Assembly: GCF_017921815.1 (NCBI RefSeq)
Contig: NZ_JAGEMM010000007.1
Location: 62,001 to 126,000 of the forward strand
DNA from: Microvirga antarctica
GTDB taxonomy: Bacteria; Pseudomonadota; Alphaproteobacteria; Rhizobiales; Beijerinckiaceae
Direction: 5' to 3'
DNA: 64,000 nt
Shown: piece after piece, positions 17,985 to 25,873 of the stretch
Position numbering within the stretch: position 1 is the first letter of the stretch
How the letters are laid out: every line of letters starts with the position of its first letter
The notes under the pieces: generated by a model
Told to the model about the DNA's origin: nothing
Database searches by the model: none
The model's input: the letters and a program-made list of their open reading frames with translations, nothing else
Made by a program: the position numbers and the translations under genes

Positions 17985-18353
17985 ATGCGGACCGTCTTGA
18001 TACTGGCAGCAGGCTTGACCGTGATGGCAACATCCGCGTTCAGCCAACCCTATTCACGCGACAGGGACGATGCAGGTCGCGGGGGCTGGTACGAGCGTCG
18101 CGGCGACTGGGAGCGCGGCCGTGAGCCGGACGACCGCCACGGATCCGCAAGCCCCAGCGAGAATGAGCCTGACAACGATCGGGGCGATGGTGGCGCGCGG
18201 TTCTCCCTCCGGATGGGCGACACCCACATCAGAGTCGTTTGTGGCGATCGCGAACCGTCGCGGGCGTGTGTCGAGGCCGCGATCCTTTTGTTGGACCGCG
18301 TCAAGGCATCCGCACCGGCGTCGCCGCCTCCGCCTTCGCCTGCCGGCCAGTAA
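17985..18353 (+). CDS. Small secreted hydrophilic protein of unknown function
   Basis: 122 residues. The ATG at 17985 has GGAG 7 bases upstream and opens a signal peptide (MRTVLILAAGLTVMATSAFS, then QPYS). The mature part is first rich in Arg, Asp and Gly (low complexity, probably disordered), then holds a short ordered segment FSLRMGDTHIRVVCGDREPSRACVEAAILLLD with two cysteines that could pair in the periplasm, and ends in a Pro-rich tail. I do not recognise a family. It could be a periplasmic or exported protein. Confidence 0.7.
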   Translation: MRTVLILAAGLTVMATSAFSQPYSRDRDDAGRGGWYERRGDWERGREPDDRHGSASPSENEPDNDRGDGGARFSLRMGDTHIRVVCGDREPSRACVEAAILLLDRVKASAPASPPPPSPAGQ

Positions 18354-18376
18354 CCACTGTTCGCGTCGGTGCCGCC

Positions 18377-18571
18377 TCAAGCCCCTTCTTCGTCAAGGCT
18401 TGGGACGGTGCCGTCGGTTTCGATCTCGGCGATGCGGGCCTCCACGAGTTCGGCAAGAGCGCTGTCTGGCGTGAGCGCCCGAAGGTTGCGGGCAGCGTCG
18501 CGCAATTCGTCGAGCGTCGCGCCATCGACGAGAGTCCGTTTTGCGATTTTCATCGATTGTCCGAAATCCAT
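18377..18571 (-). CDS. Small acidic helical protein of unknown function, 64 residues
   Basis: ATG at 18571 (MDFGQSMKIAKRTLVDGATL) preceded by GGGAGG with five bases spacing, a strong ribosome binding site. The protein is mostly helical and acidic (LDELRDAARNLRALTPDSALAELVEARIAEIE), without signal peptide or cysteines. It lies convergent to the secreted protein gene, 23 bases from its stop. No family is recognised; a small regulatory or antitoxin-like role cannot be told apart from others. Confidence 0.55.
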   Translation of the reverse strand: MDFGQSMKIAKRTLVDGATLDELRDAARNLRALTPDSALAELVEARIAEIETDGTVPSLDEEGA

Positions 18572-18655
18572 CGACACCTCCCTTCCGAGGGGGCCGGAAT
18601 GACGGCCGATTGCGGCAGCTATGAGACATCGTTGCAGCTCTTCGGAGGTGTTGTG

Positions 18656-18697
18656 ATGGGTCGAACAAGCCAGGCCATCAAAAAGACTGGTCGGTAA
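18656..18697 (+). CDS. Possible 13-residue peptide
   Basis: ATG at 18656 after a GGAGG with 8 bases spacing encodes MGRTSQAIKKTGR and a stop. The basic content and clear ribosome binding site are the only support; it may be a leader or chance. Confidence 0.2.
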   Translation: MGRTSQAIKKTGR

Positions 18698-18823
18698 ACG
18701 TGCGAAAACGCTTCACGAGCCCGTGACCCCGGGCCGATGCTGGAGCGGCTACGCTTGCCTCACACGACGGAATGGTGCGACCAGACGCGTCATCCCAATG
18801 ACCGATTCGTTAAGGACACCATC

Positions 18824-19132
18824 ATGACGCACATCGCTTTCGCCCGTCTTGCAGTGCTCGCCGGTATGACGGTCGCCACGATGGCTCACGCGGCCGAGAC
18901 GGATCCCGCCCTTCGCGCACCGGGGCAGGTTCAGATGGGGGCCGAGTCGCGCACCTACTACCGGGAGCACCGCCTGCGTGCCTATGAGAAGACCCGCGCG
19001 GCCACGAGCCAGGGCGCGACCTGTGTCACGCCCAAGCTGGTCTGTTGGATTGGCGCGCCAATGTCCGACGGCGACACATGCAGCTGTGAGACGCGGCGGT
19101 TCGGAACGGTCGAGGGCGTAGTCGGCGGCTAG
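18824..19132 (+). CDS. Small secreted cysteine-containing protein of unknown function
   Basis: 102 residues, ATG 18824 with AAGGA upstream, opening a signal peptide (MTHIAFARLAVLAGMTVATM, cleavage near AHA-AE). The mature protein ends in a compact cysteine motif (ATCVTPKLVCWIGAPMSDGDTCSC) with four cysteines in about 25 residues, suggesting disulfide-stabilised periplasmic protein. I recall similar small exported proteins in Hyphomicrobiales but no named function. It is convergent with the cyclase gene. Confidence 0.65.
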   Translation: MTHIAFARLAVLAGMTVATMAHAAETDPALRAPGQVQMGAESRTYYREHRLRAYEKTRAATSQGATCVTPKLVCWIGAPMSDGDTCSCETRRFGTVEGVVGG

Positions 19133-19194
19133 AGCGCCGCCGCCCCGCGCGACCGGAGGGTGGTGCCGAGCGGGCGATGCCTGGCGGATTTTTC

Positions 19195-21312
19195 TCAGTC
19201 CACCGATGATGTCGCAAGGTGGGACTCACAGCGTGTGAGATAGACCTGAAAGAGACGATCTGTCGGATCGAGGGCGACGAGCCCATGGAGAAGTCCCGCG
19301 GCCTTCTCCCACTCTCCCGCCTCATAGGCAGCGACAGCCGCGGCCCATTGGTCGAGGGTCTGTGCATGGAGCGAGGTGGGGCGCAGTTCCGGCTCGTCCT
19401 CGCGCTCGGCGCCGATCAGCTCGTAGAGCGCAATGGCCATGTGAGCCCCCTGCGGAATGGCGCGATCAACGAAGCGAAAGAGAAAGCTGTCGCCTGCGGC
19501 TCGGCGCACGTCCTCGCTCACGAGGATGAGGGTGCCGTATTGCTTGTTCAGCGCCTCGAAACGCGACGCCATGTTCACGGTGTGACCGAGCGCCGTGTAA
19601 TTCATGCGATCGACCGATCCCACATTGCCGACGACGGCGTCGCCGGTATGGATGCCAAAACGCGTCGGCATGGGACGCCCGCCCTCGGCCACGAACGCCG
19701 CGTTGAGGCGATCGAGGCAGCGCGCAGCGCGCAGGGCACCAAGACATCCAAGCGCCACATGATCCGCGTGCTGCTCCGGCGCGTTCCAGAAGGCCATGAC
19801 GCTGTCGCCGATATACTTGTCGATGGTCGCGCCTGAGCGCACAAGCTCGGCGCCGATTTCGCTGAAGTAGCGCGAGGTTTTGGCCATCACCTGCTCGGGA
19901 TCGAGGGATTCGGCCATGGTGGTGAACCCCGCGACATCCGAGAACAGCACGGTGATGGGCTGGCGAATGCCGCCGAGATCGGACGAGAAGCGTCGCCCGA
20001 TGATCCCGCGCACGAGAGCCGTCGGCACATACCGCATGAAGTTGCTGAGGACGAGCTCGAGCGTGTCGATGGCGCGCGACAGCTCGCGCACCTCCATCAC
20101 GCGCGATTCCGGGCGCCGACCATGGCCGAACTCGAACTTCATGATGCGGCGGATGTCTTCGGTCGCCCGGCGCAGGGGCAGCGCCAGCCGGCGCGATGCC
20201 AGCAGCACGATCAACATCGCGACCAGCACGGAGGCCCCGCTCACCAGCAGCAGCTTCGAGGCGATCAGTGCCGCCGGCTTCAGCATCGTGTCGTAGGGAA
20301 TGGCCAGACTGATGAACAGGTCATCGACACCTTCGCCGACCCGCTCCGAGCGGCCGAAATAGCTCTCCCCGTCCACCACGAAGGAGGAGCTGCGCGGCCG
20401 GCTGCCGCCCACGGCCTGAAAGTTCCGGTACATGCCGCTGAGCAGCGGAGACCCGAGATCGTCGACGGTCAGGAGCCTGTCCACGAGATCCGCCTGCCGG
20501 ATCTTGCGCAGGGACCCGCCGCGGGGATGCGCGATCAGCGAGCCCGCCGAATCGAAGACGAGCAATTCGAGCTCCTCCGGAAAGCGCAGCTTGTCGAGAT
20601 ACTGGTCGAGGCTTGCCAGCGTCATATCGATGCCGAACACCGCGCCCGGCGTGCGGCGCGCCTGCCGTGCGAGCGTGATGCCCGCCTCCGGCACATTGGC
20701 GAAACGATAGGGCGGCGTCAGGATCGAGCCCATTTTGGCGAGGCTCGCCGCATACCATGGCCGTTTGCGAGGGTCGAAGGTTGTCGGTTGCGGTGGCACC
20801 CGACGCAGTTCGCGGCCGTCCTTGTCGATCACGATCCACCGCGCGGTCGGGCCTGCGTCGGTGTTCTCCACAATCATGAAGGCGTAGGCCGCATCGGGAA
20901 GCCCGGGGCCGATCTCGGGAGGCCGCGTCCCGTCGAGGCTCTGCACGACCACATGCGTACCATCGCTGCGCCCGACGAAGATGCCCATGGCGGCCGGCAG
21001 CACGTCGTCGAGATCCCCAAGGACACCGGTGAGAACCTTGGCGAGGTCTTCCAGGGGGAGGTCCGCATCGACCGTCAGGGACGCCGTATCCAGAACCGAG
21101 CCCGCCACTTTCAGGCTGCCGGAGATCTCTTCGCGGATCGTCGTGGTGATGCGCTGGAAGTCCTCTTCCGCGTCGCTGAATGTCAACCGTGTCAGCTGGA
21201 CGTGGTTGTAGCCGATGAGGGCGCCGGAGATCGCCAGAACGATGATCATGAAGACAAGAGCCACGAGCCCTTGCAGAGACCACAGAAAGGATTTCGGCGC
21301 GTCGCGCGTCAT
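19195..21312 (-). CDS. Membrane class III adenylate/guanylate cyclase with dCache sensor
   Basis: 705 residues. A first transmembrane helix (residues 13-35), a large extracytoplasmic dCache-type domain (40-340; the FDPRKRPWYAAS stretch near 179 is typical), a second helix (350-372), a HAMP-like linker (372-425) and a class III cyclase domain (450-640). Metal aspartates are Asp459 (LFSDVAGFT) and Asp503 (IDKYIGDS), with Lys499 for purine recognition and Asn580/Arg584 in TVNMASR. The position usually Asp or Thr in GDTVN is His577 (ALGHTVN), so nucleotide choice or rate may differ. Helical C-terminal tail (650-705). It likely turns an external small-molecule signal into cAMP or cGMP. Confidence 0.9.
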   Translation of the reverse strand: MTRDAPKSFLWSLQGLVALVFMIIVLAISGALIGYNHVQLTRLTFSDAEEDFQRITTTIREEISGSLKVAGSVLDTASLTVDADLPLEDLAKVLTGVLGDLDDVLPAAMGIFVGRSDGTHVVVQSLDGTRPPEIGPGLPDAAYAFMIVENTDAGPTARWIVIDKDGRELRRVPPQPTTFDPRKRPWYAASLAKMGSILTPPYRFANVPEAGITLARQARRTPGAVFGIDMTLASLDQYLDKLRFPEELELLVFDSAGSLIAHPRGGSLRKIRQADLVDRLLTVDDLGSPLLSGMYRNFQAVGGSRPRSSSFVVDGESYFGRSERVGEGVDDLFISLAIPYDTMLKPAALIASKLLLVSGASVLVAMLIVLLASRRLALPLRRATEDIRRIMKFEFGHGRRPESRVMEVRELSRAIDTLELVLSNFMRYVPTALVRGIIGRRFSSDLGGIRQPITVLFSDVAGFTTMAESLDPEQVMAKTSRYFSEIGAELVRSGATIDKYIGDSVMAFWNAPEQHADHVALGCLGALRAARCLDRLNAAFVAEGGRPMPTRFGIHTGDAVVGNVGSVDRMNYTALGHTVNMASRFEALNKQYGTLILVSEDVRRAAGDSFLFRFVDRAIPQGAHMAIALYELIGAEREDEPELRPTSLHAQTLDQWAAAVAAYEAGEWEKAAGLLHGLVALDPTDRLFQVYLTRCESHLATSSVD

Positions 21313-21426
21313 CGCTTTCCATCCATCAGGCTCGTCCCCTCCAGATCCGCAGCGGGCGGAACGTGCGATGTGTCTAGCACGTGCGAGATGCTATCCGGAA
21401 GGGAGAGGTTGAAGCCCTGCCGCCCG

Positions 21427-21921
21427 TCAGTCCAGGTGTGAGGCGGCAAGGTAGATCGCGACCAGACGCTCACAGCCCTCCCGGTCGACCGCATCGAAGC
21501 GTGCCGGCGACGGGCTGTCGAGATCAAGAACTCCAAGCGCCTCGCCGTCGCGCAGGAGCGGAACGACGAGTTCGGAACGGGAGGCGCTATCGCAGGCGAT
21601 ATGCCCAGGAAAGGCGTGGACATCCGGCACGACCATCGACGTCCGCTCCGCGACGGCCGTTCCGCAGACGCCACGGCCGACCGGGATGCGGACGCAGGCG
21701 ACCTTGCCCTGGAACGGGCCCAGCACCAGCCCCTCGCCGCGCATGAAATAAAATCCAGCCCAGTTGAGATCGGGCAGCTGGTCGTAGAGGAGCGCCGCCA
21801 TGTTGGCCGCATTGGCGATGGCATCCGGCTCACCCTCGAGCAGGCCGGTCAGTTGCTGCGCCAGAGAAGCGTAGCGCTCCTGCTTGGTGGCGGAAGACGG
21901 GACGGATTCGACATCGAACAT
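21427..21921 (-). CDS. msrC: Free methionine-(R)-sulfoxide reductase (GAF domain)
   Basis: 164 residues forming a single GAF domain. Start MFDVESVPSSATKQERYASL. The three cysteines of fRMsr are in place: Cys76 (KVACVRIPVGRG), Cys86 (RGVCGTAV) and Cys110 (GHIACDSASRSELVVP). The enzyme reduces free methionine-R-sulfoxide in the cytoplasm using thioredoxin, part of oxidative-stress repair. YFMRGEGLVLGPFQGK is also family-typical. It lies 114 bases upstream of the cyclase on the same strand, divergent from the RTX gene. Confidence 0.92.
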   Translation of the reverse strand: MFDVESVPSSATKQERYASLAQQLTGLLEGEPDAIANAANMAALLYDQLPDLNWAGFYFMRGEGLVLGPFQGKVACVRIPVGRGVCGTAVAERTSMVVPDVHAFPGHIACDSASRSELVVPLLRDGEALGVLDLDSPSPARFDAVDREGCERLVAIYLAASHLD

Positions 21922-22097
21922 GACAGACGATGTACGGTTCGGACTGCCCCGTGTCCAGAGGACGCCCCCTCCCCCTGCTCCGATGCGGCATGCAGACGCG
22001 GAACGCCTCCAGGTGCCCCGGCTACCCGATGGGGGTATGGCGCAGCCGGGCTCCGCCCGCTATAGGATCCTCTTCTTATGACGCAACGGAACACTCA

Positions 22098-23759
22098 ATG
22101 GCGACCCTGACATTCTCCAACGCCCTGCCGGCAGGCCGTCGCCTGGAGGATTTTCTGAAGCCGGTAACCCTCCCGATCACGTTCGGGCCCGGGAGCGCGG
22201 CGTTTCAGGTCGACGATTACGGGAGCCCCGTGGACGTCGTCTACAAGGGCCCCAGCATCGGCGCGAATGCCGGCAACGTTTCGTTTCTCAGCATCGGCGG
22301 CTCGTGGCTGACCTATGGGGCGGACGATAACGTCACCCGGTTCAGCTATCAGGGCAGCCTTGAGACGTTTCATGCGAGCGGCGCCACGGCGGCCGCCGAG
22401 ATCATGAAGGGCGATGACAGCATCATCGGGTCCGATAACGGCGATTTCCTTGAAGGCTATGCGGGCAACGACACGCTGCAGGGCGGCAAGGGCTCGGACA
22501 CGATGGTCGGCGGCAGCGGCAACGACACCTATTATGTCGATGACGGCGCCGACCGCACCACGGAAAACGCCAATGGCGGCTATGACCGGGTGTTCACCAG
22601 CGTGGACTTCGCCCTCGCCTACTCCGACGAAGTCGAAGAGCTGCGCGCCACCGCCAGCCACGCGGTTGCGCTCACCGGGAGCGGCACCAGCAACCTCATC
22701 GTCGGCACGGCCTTCAACGACACGCTCAACGGCGCGGGCGGGATCGACACCCTCATGGGAGGGGCCGGCGACGACACCTATATCGTCAACAACCCGGCCG
22801 ATGTCCTGATCGAGGAGGCCGGTGCAGGTCTCGATACGGTGCTGACGCGGACGGATTACGCGCTCGGGGCCAATTTCGAGATTCTCAAGGCCATCGCCGG
22901 CGGTTCGGTCGGCCGCATGGCCGGCAACGAACTGAACAACGAGATCACCGGCAACACCGGCGCCAATACCCTTTACGGCTACGGCGGCAACGATACGCTG
23001 TATGGCGATGGCGGTCATGACAGGCTGATCGGTGGCGACGGGTCGGACATCCTGTTTGCCGGGATCGGCAACGATTCGCTGTATGGCGGCACCGGTAACG
23101 ACACCCTCTATGGGGATGTCGGCAACGACTATCTCCGGGGTGAGGACGGCAACGACAAAATCTATGGCGGCGCCGGCAACGACACGCTCCTTGGCGACAA
23201 GGGCAACGATCTGCTCTACGGCGACGTGGGCAACGACAAGATTTATGGCGGGGCCGGCAACGACAAGCTCTATGGCGGCCTCGGCAAGAACGCGCTCTAT
23301 GGTGGCGACGGCAACGATGTGCTCTACGGCGGCATTCACGCTGAAACGCTCAACGGCGATGCCGGCAACGACAAGCTTTACGGCGATGCCGGCAATGACC
23401 TGATCAACGGCGGGCTCGGCAACGACGTGCTGTCCGGCGGACCGGGCGCCGACACCTTCCTGTTCAATACGAAGCTCGGGCCAAAGAACGTGGACCGGAT
23501 CGTCGACTTCACAGTCGGCTATGACAAGATCAGGCTCGACGACCTGGTCTTCAAGGGCTTCGGCCACCGCGGCAAGCTCAGCGCCGACGAGTTTCACATC
23601 GGGTCAGCCGCGCAGGATTCCTCCGATCATGTGATCTACAACGCATCGACCGGAAGCCTGTTTTTCGACCCCGATGGTGCAGGCGGCGCTGCGCAGATTC
23701 GGTTCGCGATCCTGAAGCCCGGACTCGCGCTCGGACCGGGCGATTTCTACATCATCTGA
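22098..23759 (+). CDS. Secreted RTX calcium-binding protein
   Basis: 553 residues; ATG 22098 (MATLTFSNALPAGRRLEDFL) is the first plausible start after upstream sequence that overlaps the msrC promoter. Residues 1-105 form a unique N-terminal region without recognised motif. From about residue 110 there are RTX repeats of form GGxGNDxLYG, first sparse with non-repeat inserts (TYYVDDGADRTTENANGGYDR type), then dense at residues 295-450. The C-terminal 100 residues (GADTFLFNT, then RIVDFTVGYDKIRLDD) look like a type I secretion end. No signal peptide. Likely exported to the surface or medium; function unknown beyond calcium binding. Confidence 0.88.
   Translation: MATLTFSNALPAGRRLEDFLKPVTLPITFGPGSAAFQVDDYGSPVDVVYKGPSIGANAGNVSFLSIGGSWLTYGADDNVTRFSYQGSLETFHASGATAAAEIMKGDDSIIGSDNGDFLEGYAGNDTLQGGKGSDTMVGGSGNDTYYVDDGADRTTENANGGYDRVFTSVDFALAYSDEVEELRATASHAVALTGSGTSNLIVGTAFNDTLNGAGGIDTLMGGAGDDTYIVNNPADVLIEEAGAGLDTVLTRTDYALGANFEILKAIAGGSVGRMAGNELNNEITGNTGANTLYGYGGNDTLYGDGGHDRLIGGDGSDILFAGIGNDSLYGGTGNDTLYGDVGNDYLRGEDGNDKIYGGAGNDTLLGDKGNDLLYGDVGNDKIYGGAGNDKLYGGLGKNALYGGDGNDVLYGGIHAETLNGDAGNDKLYGDAGNDLINGGLGNDVLSGGPGADTFLFNTKLGPKNVDRIVDFTVGYDKIRLDDLVFKGFGHRGKLSADEFHIGSAAQDSSDHVIYNASTGSLFFDPDGAGGAAQIRFAILKPGLALGPGDFYII
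22981..23450 (+). repeat. DNA-level tandem repeats coding RTX nonapeptides
   Basis: Imperfect 27-base units of the type GGCAACGACAAGATTTATGG repeat about 17 times, encoding nine-residue units such as GGAGNDKLY. Each pair of units binds calcium ions in a beta-roll. The near-identity of several units could allow copy-number change by slippage or recombination. Confidence 0.85.
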
Positions 23760-23773
23760 CGCGCGACGATCGC

Positions 23774-25861
23774 CTAACGCTCGACCCGCACCACGACGCT
23801 GTCTGTTGCGCCGCTCGCATCGACCACCGACAAGCGGACGAAACCGGCCCCTTCCGGATTCCACACCGTTTCCCGGCGCAGGCTTGCGCTACGAACCGGC
23901 GCGCCGTCCACCAGCCATGTGAGGGGCGGGACGCCGCCCGAGGCCTTGAGCGACAGGCTTGCAGTTTCATGGACTTCGCTGCGGTCCATCTCGACGCGAG
24001 AGCCATCGAGCGGAAAGGCGATCTTCAGCGGCGCCCGGATCGTGGACGCGATGGTCTTGGGAACGTCGTGGCGGATATGGCGCAGCGGCGGCGGAAGACT
24101 GGCGGTTGTCGCCTGGAGGGTGAAGGGGGGCGCGATGAGACTCTCCGGTTCGCGGTTGAGCCGCCCATAGGCATCGAACAGAATGGGCGCCGCCACGACG
24201 CGACCGATGAGCCCGGGTACCGCGGTTCCATCGGGTCTGCCGACCCAGACGCCGATGGTGAAATGGCGGTCGTAACCCACCGCCCAGGCATCCCGATAGC
24301 CGTACGAGGTGCCGGTCTTGAAGGCGATCCGTCCGGCAAGCGCGTTATCGGGTGGAGGCGCGCCGCGCAGGATGTCGAAAATGTACCAGGACGCCACCGG
24401 GTCGGCGATCCGTCGATCGGAAGGAGTGACGGGCCCGCCATTGGCGCGACGAACGAGATCCGGCATCGCACCACCTCGTGCCAGTCCCGCATAGAGCCGC
24501 GACAGATCGGTGAGCGTGATGCCGAGGCCGCCGAGCCCGACGGCAAGGCCGGGTGCCGCGTCCTTCGACAGGGAATACGCAACATCGCTCTGCTGAAACC
24601 GCGCCAGCAGACGGGCCGGCCCAAGCTCGTTGAGCAACTCGACCGCAGGCACGTTCAGCGACAGCTGAAGCGCCCTGCGGGCCGTCACTGTGCCTTGAAA
24701 CGCGAGATCGAAATTCTCGGGTTGGTACGCGCCGTAGCGCGAGGGTCGGTCGTCCAGAAGCGTTTCGGGGTGCGCAAGCCCGCTCTCGAATGCCAGCGCA
24801 TAGATGAACGGCTTCAGGGCCGAGCCCGGAGACCGGATCGCCCGCGTCATGTCGATGGCGCCGGCTCTCTGCCGGCTCATGTAGTCGGGACTGCCGACCT
24901 GGGCACGAACCTCGCCGGTCGCGTTGTCGATGACCAGGATGGCAAGCGACAAGGCCGGGCCGAGACGCTCTGCCCGGTCCCGCGCAAGGTGCTCGAGGCT
25001 CGCCTGCAGACGCCCGTCGATGGCGAGCCGGTGCGTGGTTTCGGTCGGCTGCTCCGCATAGGCGGCCTCTGCGGCGTGCGCTGCCAGCATCGGAAAGGCC
25101 CGTCGCGGAAGTCGAACAGACTCGGCTTTGGCGGCCGCGGCTTCGGCGGCAGTGATGACACCGCTCGCGCTTGCGCGGTCGAGCACCCGGTCCCGCGCGG
25201 CCCGCGCAGCCCGCGACTCGCGATCGGGGCGACGGGTTTCGGGCGATTGTGGCAAGGCCACCAGCAGAGCCGCCTCCGCGAAAGTCAGGCGTTTCGGCTC
25301 GCGGCCGAAATACGACAGGCTTGCCGCGCGGACGCCTTCGAGGTTGCCGCCGAACGGCGCGAGCAGAAGATACAGGCGCAGGATCTCGGCCTTCGAGAAT
25401 CGGTGTTCCAATTGCACCGCGCGCACCATCTGCCGCATTTTCGCGGAGAGCGAGCGCTCCTCGCGCGGCTCGAGCAACCGGGCCACCTGCATGGTCAATG
25501 TCGACCCGCCCGACACGATGCTGCCGCGCGACACCCATTGCCCGGCGGCCCTTGCGATGGCGAGCGGATCAATCCCGCGATGCTGAGCGAACCGCCGATC
25601 TTCGTAAGCCTTAAGCATCGACAGGTAGCGTGGGTCAACGTCGGCAACCTCGACCGGAAGGCGCCAGCGTCCTTCCGGCGTGGCAAATGGCCGAAGCAGA
25701 TGGCCCTCGCGATCAGTCACGATGGTCGAGCGGGCCTGTGCGACAGAGAGGTCGAGCGGACCGAGCGAGTCGACAAACCGCCAGAGCCCGAAAGCCGCAA
25801 CCGCGAGACCGCCCACCGCAAGGGCTGCGATTGTCAGGAGGCTGCGCCGCAATGCCGACAT
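23774..25861 (-). CDS. pbpC: Penicillin-binding protein 1C (bifunctional glycosyltransferase/transpeptidase-like)
   Basis: 695 residues. A membrane anchor (8-30) is followed by a GT51 domain with catalytic Glu87 (AYEDRRF) and GGSTLTMQVARL. The transpeptidase domain has SxxK at Ser347-Lys350 (SPGSALKPF), SxN at 401-403 and KTGTS at 515-519. A C-terminal PBP1C-type domain occupies about 600-695 (ASGGVPPLTWLVDGAPV). It polymerises and may cross-link peptidoglycan in the periplasm; PBP1C is usually non-essential. It lies 12 bases after the alpha-2-macroglobulin gene on the same strand, the classical pairing. Confidence 0.95.
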   Translation of the reverse strand: MSALRRSLLTIAALAVGGLAVAAFGLWRFVDSLGPLDLSVAQARSTIVTDREGHLLRPFATPEGRWRLPVEVADVDPRYLSMLKAYEDRRFAQHRGIDPLAIARAAGQWVSRGSIVSGGSTLTMQVARLLEPREERSLSAKMRQMVRAVQLEHRFSKAEILRLYLLLAPFGGNLEGVRAASLSYFGREPKRLTFAEAALLVALPQSPETRRPDRESRAARAARDRVLDRASASGVITAAEAAAAKAESVRLPRRAFPMLAAHAAEAAYAEQPTETTHRLAIDGRLQASLEHLARDRAERLGPALSLAILVIDNATGEVRAQVGSPDYMSRQRAGAIDMTRAIRSPGSALKPFIYALAFESGLAHPETLLDDRPSRYGAYQPENFDLAFQGTVTARRALQLSLNVPAVELLNELGPARLLARFQQSDVAYSLSKDAAPGLAVGLGGLGITLTDLSRLYAGLARGGAMPDLVRRANGGPVTPSDRRIADPVASWYIFDILRGAPPPDNALAGRIAFKTGTSYGYRDAWAVGYDRHFTIGVWVGRPDGTAVPGLIGRVVAAPILFDAYGRLNREPESLIAPPFTLQATTASLPPPLRHIRHDVPKTIASTIRAPLKIAFPLDGSRVEMDRSEVHETASLSLKASGGVPPLTWLVDGAPVRSASLRRETVWNPEGAGFVRLSVVDASGATDSVVVRVER

Positions 25862-25873
25862 GGCTATTGGTCC

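Noticed and set aside
22981..23450. CRISPR-like repeats
   Set aside because: The repeats are 27-base coding units for RTX nonapeptides in frame with the protein; no unique spacers.
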